In this document: positions 21,401 through 33,400 of the stretch, piece by piece
How positions within the stretch are numbered: the first letter of the stretch is position 1
Layout: every line of letters begins with the position of its first letter
DNA from: Euglena gracilis
Taxonomy: Eukaryota; Euglenida; Euglenophyceae; Euglenales
Assembly (NCBI GenBank): GCA_039621445.1
Contig: CP154956.1
Location: 31,316,667 to 31,380,666, forward strand
Direction of reading: 5' to 3'
DNA length: 64,000 nucleotides
Notes under the pieces: model-generated
Databases searched by the model: none
What the model was told of the DNA's origin: nothing
What the model saw: the letters and a program-made list of their open reading frames with translations, nothing else
Program-made: the position numbers and the translations under genes

Positions 21401-24400
21401 CTGCCCCCACCCCCTGGCCACCTCAGGCATTGTGGACAGCCGCAGCAACATCAGGTGTGCGGTCCCCCACCTTCTCCCATTCCTCTCTCCCCCATTTCCC
21501 CCTTCTGGTATCCGAGGGACTGGCCGGCGAAGCCAGCCAACAGGCGCGTAGATTGACATCAAAAAATCAGCGTTGCTTCGCCGCACGGACTGGTCTCTCC
21601 CGCCACACGTGGGATGGGCGGCGGTTCCACAACAAGGTTTGGCCCCTGTTTTGTGTTTCACACCACAAATCTTCTTCTTTCTGTGTCTCCTGTTTTACCC
21701 AAAGCCTCGGGGGAGGCCAAAGCCTGGCGGAGCGGTTTGAAATTTGCACTGATTGGGCACGGGTGGTTAGGAAGTTTGGTCCAAACTTGGCAGAATTAGT
21801 TCTAACTTGGGCCGAACCGTATCTCCAGTTTCAACAGAAGACGAGGGAAAAAAATTTGCCAAAACCCGTATACATTCTGTGGACATTAAACGGGGACTCA
21901 TAATCCTCTTTATTGCCCAAGTCCTTTCCCTTCTTCTCCTGGGGGGCTTAATCTCGCCCCCCCCCCCCAAACCTGAACGTACCCCCTAAAAGTGTCCCTC
22001 ACAAAATGGCCAAATTTTTCGGCAAGTTTTGGAATACCCCCCCCCCTCAAAGTGGTCGCCCCTCCCCCCATTTTGGGAGGCGGAGGCCACCTCCGGCTCC
22101 CCCCTCCCCCTCCACGCACCGCCCGCACCAGGTTCAAGAAAGCCACGTCCCGGTCCATGCCAGAGCTGAGCGAGTTGGGCAATGGTGCTAGCCAGGGGCC
22201 TCCGCCGCGCCATCCCTCCGCCACCGTTCTGGCGGTTCTAATGGTCATTTCCCTTCTTCTTTTTTTGGTATTTCTGTGGTTTTTCTGTACTCTCCTTTTT
22301 GCCTTGTGATTGGTTTGGTTTGTTTCTGTGTCTTTTTCTGTGGCGTTGCTGTGCTGCCATTGCGTTGTCGTTGCCGTGTCCGCAGCGTGCGCCCCCCCGG
22401 GGGGGCCGGGGGGGGGCAGAGGGAGTTTGGCGGTGGAGGGCCCTGCCAGTGACGCCCCCCGGGAGGAGCCCGCCCACCTCCTGCCGGCCCTCACGACGGA
22501 GAACCGCACGGAGTGGGCCTTCGTCCGCGAGCGGCACTTCAGCCGCGGCGTCAACCGCGCCTCCCTCGACGTCATCGAGCGGGCGCAGTTCGTGGTGCAC
22601 CTGGACGACGCCAGCCCCGCCGACTGGTCCGGCCTCCCCTGCCGCGAGGCGATGGCCTGTGTCACACCCGACCTGGACCGAACTTAATCCCACGCCTTCG
22701 TTGGGGGGGGTGCCTGCCACTATGTCCCTAAGAGCGGGCACCCCTCAGCAGAAAGCGGTCCCTCCCCTGGGTTGATACAAAGAACCCTGGGTGTGGTTTA
22801 ACCGTCTGTGATTGGCCCAGCTCAGTGCAATGTATTGTGCATTGAATGCCGTATAAATATTTCAGCCCTGAAAACATTTATCTGATTTTTTTTTGTCAAG
22901 GAAAGAAGAAGCCAATCGGAAGCAAGATTTTATTTGCCCCCCCGGGGGAGGGGCGAGTAAAATATCCAGGGGGGTAGCAGCACCCGCGTCCGACCCTGGG
23001 GGAAAGTCGGGGTTATTAATGGGGGATAGTGTTAGGGTTCCAACTGGATTCCCGTCAGGTGCTCCCTTTCGGGATTTAAGACAGACGTCAGGCCGTACTT
23101 CCGCCCGAGTTAGACGGAATTCAGGTCGATTTTTGGTAAAATTCTGTCAGAAGGGCGACCCCAAAATCTTTCGAAACGGGGACCCTATGGTTGGTCCGGT
23201 TTAACTTTGTCCCTCAGTTGGGCTGCACTTAATTTGGGGGATAGGGTTAGGGTTAGGGTCGTCGCGCCAAAATTGGAATATCCCCGCATCCGACCCCTTT
23301 CACCTGGATCCAATGCCATTACGTGACCCCGCAGGACCGAAAAGGGGGAAAGTCGGACGCGGGTGCAGCTACATGCCCCCCCCCCTCCTCTGGAGATTTT
23401 CCTCGGCACCCCCGGGGGGGGCAAGTAACACCTTGCTGCCTTTTAAGCTTATGCAGAAAAAAGTTTAAAAGCATTATTGCCAGGATTGTCAAAGGAACAG
23501 GACCTTGTTAAAAAAGCTCAAAATTCTTTTATTTCATCATTGGTCTGCGTGTAACTGAAATATGAGATATCCTTCAGGACAATTGTCAAACCTGCAGGAA
23601 TTCGGAAACAGAGATTATGAATTGTTTCGTCATATTTCATTGTGATGGAACGGAAGGAGCCCACTAACCCCACTCCGCGCCTCGACGGCCTTTGCTTTTC
23701 TCAATGCCTGACAATTACGGGAGGGATGGCCAAGAACACGCCGCGGTGCGGACGTCCCACATGGACGCCATGCCGCCCCTGCTTTTCGAGCCGGCCGGCC
23801 GCCGCCCTGGTCGCCGCGGCCCCCATACTCTCCGCCAACCCCCCCCCCCCCCCCCCCCGCAGGACCACGGTGGGGCGCCTCCTGCTGCACGGCAACGGGG
23901 CGAACCGCTGGTGCGACAAGTCCTTCAACCTGGTCGTGTTCGCCAACGGGAAGTGCGGCCTCCACGCGGAGCACTCCTGGGGCGACGCCCCCGCCCAGGG
24001 CAGCGCCGGGCGGGCCCGGCGCCGCGCTGCGCCGGCCGGCCACGATGGTGAGCCGCCACGCCGGAAGCCGGGGAGGAAGTTGGGGGGGGGGACCTCGGCC
24101 AGCCCTGCCCCCACGATGGCACACTGCCTGGAGTTGGCCTTGGCGTTCGAACAGACCGGGGGCTGCCACACAAGTGGGAGTGGGGCAGAGGGGAGCGCAG
24201 CAGGTGGTTTTTTTCTCAGCTTGGAGCTAGGTCACTGGTCCAGAATAACGCAGAAATCCGCAAAGCAAAGCAAGGTTTAGCGTATAAAATTTCTAAAATT
24301 ATATAATATATATACAATATATATATATATATATTATTATTATTATTTTATATATATTTATATATAAAATATATATAAAATAGCGTTGCATTGTTCCAGG

Positions 24401-27400
24401 CGGAAACACCTTCACCGCCACATCAAAGGATTGGTTGCATTGAACCCTTTTGCAGTTGTTTGTTTGTTGCATTTTTGGGGCTCCTCGTAACCCCCCCCCA
24501 CCACTTATAAACCCCCCCACCTATAACCCCCCCCCCCCCCACCTATAAACCCCCCCTCAGGCCGACCAACCAAACCGGGACCTATACCCCCCCCCCTGGG
24601 GAAGAAAAATGAAAACCGCCTGGGACGATTTTTTCGGCTGCATACCACCCAAAAACTGATTTGTTGACAATTTTTTGAGACCGACCATCATCAAAAATGC
24701 CATTTTTTTTACCAAAATTGTCAAAAAGTGCCAATTTTGGGGGTTTTCGGGGTCATTTTTGGGGGTCGGATTTTCACCAACAATTCCGGGACCTATAACC
24801 CCCCCCACCTATAACCCCCCCCCCTCCTTCGGCCGACCAACCAAACCGGATCCTATAAACCCTGGGGGGTTTATAAGTGGGGGAGTTATTCTTTTTGTTC
24901 GCCCCTTTTTCCCCACTTTTGCACTTTTTTCAATTTTTTTGAGTCTCCCAACTGCCAGGGCAGCCAGCGTTCCATATGATGTTGGCGTCTGTGGTTTAGC
25001 TTGGTCGATTGCGGTCTGCCGTTTGGTTTGGGGCTCCCGCCCCCAGACCGCAAGGAGGATCCTGGAACGCCTTCCACCCCATCGGGCACAGTGCGGAGTC
25101 CCAGTGTCCGGGGTGTGGCAACCTCTGCAGCAGACCCAAACCGAGTACAGCTTCGACCCCAGCGGGGACATCCGGGCCCGGTCCTTCACGGAGCAGACCG
25201 ACGGGGGCCGCCTGCGGCAGATCGCCTCCACCGACACCATCCATATTGATGTGCCGCCTCCCGCGCCCTACGGCTCCGCCCTGTTCCCCAAGGCCAAGAG
25301 TATGCCCCCACCGGCCACAGCCCTTTGCCTGCTGCTTAGGCGGCCGGATTCGCACTTAAGCTTTTTTATGTTGATTTGCGCACTTGCGCAAATCCCCGAA
25401 TTTTTTTCATTTCGGCGGTATGGCTCCGGGGGGTTTGAAAACACGGTGACAAGAGAGTGCGAAAAATGAGCAAAATTCTGTTTTTTTCTGGCTGTGAGAC
25501 CCCTGGGACTTTGGCCAAAACTGGTGTTTTTGGGGGGTCCGGAAATGGACTCCGCACGTCGAAAACCCCGGGACCTTCCTGGCCAAGAGGGAAAAAATGA
25601 CAAAAAAGCGACACAGGAACGGGACCTTTGCTGCCCTTGTTGCTCCTGTCGGCCGTTTTCCTGGGTGAGCTCGAATTGCCGGCGGTGTGCGCCCTGGGTG
25701 TTTGCCGGACTGCTTCGCTTGCGGCACCTTGGGGTGGTGTTTTTGGGACGTTTTTTAAAGCGCGGGGAGGAAGTGCCAGGGTGTGTGGGTGCAGTGTGAC
25801 CAAGCCGGTGGGAAGGACACAGGGAAAGGAAGGTAAGTATGGGGTGTTTGGCAAGGGATGCGCAGGGGGGAAGAAATAGGGTCCGCAGGAAATGAAAGGG
25901 ACGGGTGTCTCCCACCCAACTTATACCCGGGATCCGCACAGCCAGTTTTGTGGCAAAGAACCCAGCGGAAGAAGCCCAACCCTTGAAGGACAAATTAATG
26001 CTATTTCCGCAATTGCGCGCACCAACATATCATGTTTATTTGTGCAATTTCACAAATAAACGCAATTTTCTCCTTCAAGTGCAGGGCTTTAGCGCCCATG
26101 AACCGATGCCGTTGCTAAACGGCGTGACAAAGTGGCCGTGACGGTGCCTATCAGCGTGTCAGTGAGAAACATAATTTGGCGGGTTTTTCGCAACGTTTGT
26201 CGAGGGCGTTAGCTCATGGGCGCAAATGCGCGCACAACAAAAATTTGTTTATGCGCGCATTTGCACCCACTAAGACAATTTGTGTTGGTGGCCGCAAATG
26301 CACACAAACAAAAAGAAGAATGGTGTGACGGAAACACAACCATTAAACACCAGCAGCAGATGTGGTTCATTTGCGCATTTGCCTGCATCACGTTGTTTGT
26401 GGGCGCAAATGCGCAAATGAGCCACATGAATAAATTTACGCAATTTCCATCTGGTTCATTTTGCGCATTTGCGCCCACAAACAACGTGATGCGCGCAAAT
26501 GCGCAAATGAACAACCAACGGAGAAGTGAAAAGCAGCTTCATTTGGCCCTCCAACAACTAACCTTAGTGGCTTCTGAATGGGTTCAACCCAAATGACCAC
26601 ACCGTCTCCTCCAGCACCTGGTATTAAGGTGCCGTTTCTGGTCCATTGACAGGTCCCACAAAAGATGGAGACAGAGGATCTCCTGAAGGTGGGTGTGCAG
26701 CTGCCCGACAACAGTACACGTCTGCCGGCACCGATTTTGCCTGCGGCCTCCGCTGCTGCAGCCACATCAGCTCCCGATGTTTCAGCACCCACCAGACCGG
26801 AATCGACCTCCCCGGTGCAACAACACCCACCGCAGCGGCCACGTTATTCCCCGCATCCGGGGTGTGAGACTGGGGGGACAACGTGGTTCCAGTGCATGGC
26901 AACCAGCAGCCGGAGAGAGATAGCCCTCAAACACCCGTTACTTTGAGTGCAAGGAAGTGTTGAACCTTTTCCACTCGATTGGTAGCATAAAGGCGGTATT
27001 ATGCACAAAAACTGGTGTGCTATACGTGTTTCAAGGGGAAAATAGTGGAGAATAACCAGAAAAGGGACTCCGGCCTGACGCATCCTGGGTGTTTCAGGTG
27101 CCAAATTTTGACTTCTTGTAACGCAGTAAAGTTGCAGAAAAGGTGTCGAACAGTCACAGGTCGTTGCACGTCATCAATTCATTATGTTTAATTGCCAAAA
27201 GGATGAGGCCAAAACAACCGACCGTGCGGGCCGGTGAACAGCAGTGCAAATGTACACACGTAAGGCAGGTAACTTTTGGCCGTCAGATGCCGTGTTTTAA
27301 TGAACATTACATACTACATACTACATTACATATTACATACTACATTACATATTACATACTACCTCTCACCACAAATTTCATCACCACATATTTGTTGTGC

Positions 27401-30400
27401 AAATCAATGGTTGGTGTGCGGAATTGCGTTTGCCAGCCGTCATGGACGAGGAGATGCTGCCGCCCTGAGGCAACCTCCTCCATCCCAACATGGTCTGAAA
27501 AGCCTCCAAGCCAGTGAATATGAGGTTTACGAACTCGGACAGCAGTGCTCGCGCTTAACGGGCAATCTGTCGAGCGTTTCAAAATGGAGATCTGAAGGTT
27601 TCGATTTTTGCGATTTTTCTTGCTTTAACCAGCCCTTCCAATGCGCGTCCCCCACTGATAATGTAACTTCATTGGGGTTCGCATCCTCGTTTCCTCTTGC
27701 TTGTTATTCAGAGCCCAAGTTCAAGCCGGCCATGCAGCTTGGTTGGGAAATCACCCCCGACCTGGCGGAAAGTATCCGCACCGCTGTTGCTCGTGCTCGC
27801 GAGGCCATCCGAGATATTGATTTGGTTGTCAGGTGTGAGTGAGTGAGTGAGTGATTGAGTGAGCGAGCGAGTGAGTGAGCGAGCGAGGGAGTGAGCGAGC
27901 GAGGGAGTGAGTGAGTAAGGGAGTGAGGGAGGGAGGGAGGGAGGGAGGAGCGAGCGAGCGAGTGAGCGAGTGAGTGCGTTGTTGTTGTTGTGTGTGTGTG
28001 TGTGCATGCGTGTATGTGTGCCTGCTGAATGCCTGTGTGCGTGCGCGCGTGTTTGTGCTGACTCTGTGTTTCTGGTGTCTGGTGTGTGTTGCACATCGCT
28101 GAAGATGCACACGTTGCTGAATTTTGTCGTGTGGACAACTTGGTTGTGCTACGTGCATGGCCTCCAATAATGCGTGTTCCAGTGACATTGACCCGACTCC
28201 CCCCACCCGCTCTGCGTGCACAATTGCCACGCCATTCTGAGTGGACTTCCGGAAAGGAGAAAGGGAGGTTGATCGCTTTCAGTTGGAGGATCCGGTCAAG
28301 GTCAACCCCTCCCACCAGCCCCCTAATGGACGTGCTGTCCGGGGGGTGTCCCACGCCATTGGGGGCCTGCAGGTGCCACGATGCGTACGGCAAGGGCCTC
28401 ATCAAGCGCATCGGCGTCGGCCCGGACGCCTTCGTCCAGATGGTGCTGCAGGTGGCGTACGTGCGGGACCAGGGCGCGTTCTGCCAGACCTACGAGTCCT
28501 CCATGGCCCGCCTCTTCCTCAACGGTGCCCCCGCCCCTGATTTTGTTTCCATTGGGACTGGAGGCAGCCCAACCCATACAGCCTGGTCCTGAAACGACGC
28601 CGTGCACCGCCACGTCGTTACCACCATGGCAGCTGCCGCTGTCCATTGACACCCGTGATGCACTGACGTGGGGTTTGAAGACACTGTTCCCAGAACCGTC
28701 CCCCTTCTTCCCCGCCCTTCGCCAATGTCTGCTTGCGCATTTTTTGTCGTACGAGGCCGAGGTGTAATATACGAAGGGCCCAGGGTTCAGGTGTGGGTGC
28801 GGGATCCTGGCCGACGTGAGTGGAGAGTCTGATTTCTCCTTCTGGTGTGTGCATGGGACAATCTGCAGGAGGTGCCATCTACCTTGCACCAGGGAACGTT
28901 CCCAGCCCCCCCCCCCCACTTCACCCCTCCCTCACCTCAGGGCGTACTGAGACCATCCGCTCTGTGTCCGAGCAGTCGTGTGCATTTGTGAGAGCCTTTG
29001 AAAATGCGGAGGTATGCTGAGGGTTTTGTGCTGCTTGCAGCCCTCCCACTCAAACAAGCAGCTTTCCAACAGAGCCGGGAGTTTCTGAACAGCCGGCTGT
29101 GGTCCTCAAAATTGAAATTTTTCTAAGCCGGTTAATGAAGGAGTAGGGTTAGGGTTAGGGTTAGGTGTAGGGTTAGTGTTAGGAATAGGGTTAGGGTTCG
29201 GATTAGGGTTAGGGTCAGGCTTAGGGTTAGGGTTAGAGTTAGGGTTAGGGTTAGGGTTAGGGTCAGGGTTAGGTATAGGGTTAGGGTTGGGGTTAGGGTT
29301 AGGTATGGGGTTAGGGTTAGGGTAAGGGTTATGTACAGGGTTTGGGTTAGGTTTATGGTGAAAACAGAACTCAGTCGTTTTTGTGGGTCACTTGGGCATG
29401 GGCGGGGGGGGGGTGGGGGGGCTCTCCCCCCAGCACCCCCCCGGTCAAATAACAAAGGGGCCCAGGCACCGGGGGGGGGGGTCCCGCGGGACCCCCCCTG
29501 TTGGGGTCCGAACTTAACTCAAGTCTCCCTCCCCCTGACCCTCACCTTATGCGTAACCAGGGGGGGGGGGGCTTAAAAGTTCACAAAGGGGGGGGCACCA
29601 CTCACTGGGTTGCGGGGATTCCCGTAAAACCCTGGATGCGAAAACCAAATGGGGTTCTGCCCAAGCCTGGTATCAGACTGCCCTGGGGTGCCTGGGCAGG
29701 TGCTCGGTTGTGGGTCGAAAAGTGCCCGCCGGAGAAAAACCAGTCGGTGCTGTGTTGGAAAATTGAAGCAAGGGCAGGGGAGGAAGGAGATGAGGATCTT
29801 CTGATAAACAGTGGCTTCTTCCCTGTCTGTCGTGGCCACGACACGCCGTACATTGGTCTGGTAGTCCCACAGAGGCAGCTGGGAGCTGGGGGGGAGCTCC
29901 AGCAACCGGATCCTCCGATCCAAATTTAAAAGAGTTTGGAAATTTTGGGTTCTTAAAGGAGTTAGGGTGAAGAGTTAGGTCTAAATTTAGACCTAACTCA
30001 CCCGAACCCTGCTCCTTCAATACCCTTTTTTGGAGGTCAGAGAGTGGTTGGTGCATACCACCCGATCTTGTCCCATACCCGGGCTAACGCTTGCCCGGGT
30101 ATGGGACAAGATCGGGGGGTGGAGGGGGGACAAGATCGGGGGGGGTCAACAAATTTCCTTTAGCGGACCCTGGCCCAGACCCTTTGGCCGGGTATGGGAC
30201 AAGATCGGGGGGGGGGGATGGTATCATGTAACCCCATGGAGGGGGAGAGTGGAGTGTCTGCCTTGTACATCGCGAGTGGCCGGCATGGGGGATGCATGGC
30301 CTCTGACAACGTCTTCCCCAACCCACTCTCAAAAGGACATTTTGGACAAGCTATTTACTGGAGAGGAAAAGAATAAAATGCTGCCAGAGGTGAGGCATTC

Positions 30401-33400
30401 GTGTCCATCTTGTTCCCTTGAATCATGACGTGTGCGCGCTTGGGGGAGCAGAGCGGGCACCTGGACACTCGTTCTTGTTCTGGTGGCAAGACAGGCATCG
30501 GCTTGTTGGATCACAAGTTCCTGTGGCCGGATCTTGAAGGCCTCCCTTCTTTGGAACTCCATTGATGTAGGTATCTTGGCTTTCAACTCGGGCAACGGAT
30601 CCTTTTTTCTGAAAGAAAGAGTGGAAGTCTTTGCCTTATAAAAAGACACCATGGTGAAAGTCAATGGTGAAAGATGCAGCGGTGAAACGAAATTATGAAC
30701 AGTCACATACGATTTCCTCTGGGTTGAATATTGCAAACTGAACAGCAACAGCCTCTTTCAAAGGAGCACTTGAATGTGGAAAAGGGTAAATGACACTCAT
30801 GGTGCTGGGTCTAAAACAAAAGAGCCGATGGCGTGGCACGCGATCACCTTCACGAAAGCGTAATATTCCTACTGGGAAAGGCGACAAACCACGCGACAAA
30901 CAACTGAACAAGAATTACGCCGGAGATTTTCCAGTACAATCCACTACCCATACTTATGCCCGAAACGGGAGGCCAGGTGGTCAAAAAACGCTCATTTTCG
31001 GCTCAAAAACAGTTTTTCTGGGTCCGGGAGGCCAAAAAACATCGTTTTGGTTAAAAAAAAGTTTTTCGATTTTTTTCGACTTTTTTGACCCGGTTTTGAC
31101 CAAAGTCAATGGGTTGGCGGCCCAAAACGGGGCGCTGGCGGGTCAAAAAACGCTCATTTTCGGCTCAAAAAACAGTTTTTCTGGGTCCGGGAGGCCAAAA
31201 AACATCGTTTAGGGCAAAATATTTTTTTTCGATTTTTTCGACTTTTTTGACCCGTTTTTGACCCGAAGTCAATGGGTTGGCGGCCCAAAACGGCGCTGGT
31301 GGGTCGAAAAACGCTCATTTTCGGCTCAAAAACAGTTTTTCTGCGTCCGGGAGGCCAAAAAACATCGTTTCGGGCAGAAAAATTTTTCTCGATATTTTTC
31401 GACTTTTTTGACCCGGTTTTGACCCAAAGTCAATGGGTTGGAGCGCTGGCGGGTCGAAAAACGCCTCAAAAACGGTTTTTCCGGGCCCGGCAGGCCAAAA
31501 AACATGGTTTCGGGCAAAAAAATTTTCGATTTTTTTCGACTTTTTTGACCGGGTTTGACCCAAAGTCAATGGGTTGGCGGCCCAAAACGGGGCGCTGGCG
31601 GGTTGAAAAACGCTCGTTTTCGGCTCAAAAACAGTTTTTCCAGGTCCGGAGGCCAAAAAACATCGTTTCGGGCAAAAAAATTTTCGATTTTTTTCGACTT
31701 TTTTGGCCGAAAACGGCTAAGTCGAACAGTGGAAAAAGTGTACAAAATGGCCCAAATTGGCTGAAAAACGGCTGTATCGCGGGCCAGGCTGGGGGGAGTT
31801 GTGGGGAAATCAAAATCCCATTAGATAGAGCGTTCCAAGGGCCTCAATTTAGGTCTCCGGTCATTTCCTTTGATTTTGCATCATTTTCGAGAAATTTTGA
31901 AAACATCGATTTTTTGACCCCCCACCCCCCGAAAACGGTTAAGTCGGACAATGGGAAAAGTATACAAAACGGCCATCTGGTTCAAAGGAAGAAAGACAGC
32001 AGCATTATTCTGGACGAGGTAATGGGCATATACCTCCTGTGTGTGCATGCGTGCAAGTGTGTGTGTGTGTGTGTTGTGTTGTTTTTTTGGTGTGCGTGTG
32101 CATGTGTGTGTGTGTGTGTGTGTCTGTGTGTGTGTGTGTGTGTTTATGTGTGGGAGAGTGGAGCCAATGGCAGTGTGTCTTCCATGTCTGCTGCCGGCGC
32201 AGGTGCCCCCGGAGGAGAAGCGCCGGCTGCTGCAGGCTGCAGGGGCAGCCCACCAGCAGTACACGCGGGACAGCATGACCGGCCGGGCGGTGGACCGCCA
32301 CCTCTTCGGGCTGTACATTGTGTCGTACGGCATGGGGGTGGAGTCCCCCTTCCTGAACCAGGCCATGTCCTACAAGTGGCGCCTGTCCACCTCCCAAGTC
32401 CCCCCCAGGGGAGCCCCGCCCCTCCCATCGGGAGGCAAAACCCCGACACCACACCAAATGGCCACAGCCTGCATATGGTTGTTTTCCTTGAACGTGTGGT
32501 TTTGTTGCCTGCTGTTGTGAATCACGATTGTTTGCACCACTCGCGCCCCACCCCTGAGGGCAGGGTTCGATATAAGGAGGGCGTACATGGTTTAGGTGGG
32601 GGGGTGTCCCCCCCCACCCCCCCCCCCCCCCCCCTCCTGGCTCGCAGGGGGGGGTCCGGACCACCCCCCCCCCACCTGCAAGGGGGGTCCGGACCGACCC
32701 TCGGGGGCAAAAATTGACCCCCCCAAAAAAGGGTCAATTTTTTCCTCTGGCGCTTCGCGCCGAAAATTTTTTGCATTTTTGGCACATTTTTGCCCAAAAA
32801 GTGCCCAAAATGGCACTTTTGGTCGTTTTGGGGGGTCAAAAATTTTCGGCCCGGCGCTTCGCGCCGGGCCGAAAATTCGGCCACCCTGACCGCGCACCTG
32901 TTTAGGTGGGGGGGGGGTGTCCCCCCCACCCCCCCCCCCCCTCGCCCCCCGGGGCGTGGGGGCCGGCCCACCCCCCCCCACCTGTCCTTATATCGAACCC
33001 TGCCTGAGGGCTGCTCTGTTCTCACAGCGTCAGACGCCCAAGAACACCTGGCCCGGAAATGACCAGGTGTATGTGTGCGTGTGTACATGTGTGTGTGCGC
33101 GCGCTCACATTTTATCTTGTGCAACTGATTTGTCCAACCTGATCCCCCCTCAACCAAGGACCCCACGCCCAGAAGAGTGTCGCAGAGCTCGTTATTAACG
33201 GTCTGCACCACACAGACAGGAGCGTTCGAGGACGAGGATTGGCAGGGTCGTCACCCCTGACGATGCCCCACCTGCCAGCCTGGGGCGAAACTGCAACGTC
33301 GGTCGGGGATGATGGTTGGCAGGACGTCTTCTTGAGGATGCTCCAAAGGAGACAATGTCAGGACCACCGATGAGCTCTGGCTTTCTTTCGTGCATCACGG

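Noticed and set aside
20355-24173. General CA|G acceptor rule
   Set aside because: Several uncertain junctions seemed to need an extra G, but well-anchored junctions (28524/28941, 32397/33028, 18953/19141) fit only normal AG acceptors, and GC donors explain most of the rest.
26665-26946. Pro/Ala-rich frame with ATG as a CPT1 exon or separate gene
   Set aside because: No family match, no phase-compatible splice sites, low-complexity composition.
29128-29350. Chromosome end
   Set aside because: CPT1 exons continue in order on both sides of the TTAGGG tract.
30340-30390. Possible CPT1 exon reading [18 protein letters not shown]
   Set aside because: Exon 15 and exon 16 already join in phase with the exact family spacing, leaving no room for it.
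31272-32717. 481-codon open frame
   Set aside because: It runs through the tandem satellite, a TG microsatellite and into CPT1 exon 16; only the exon part is coding.
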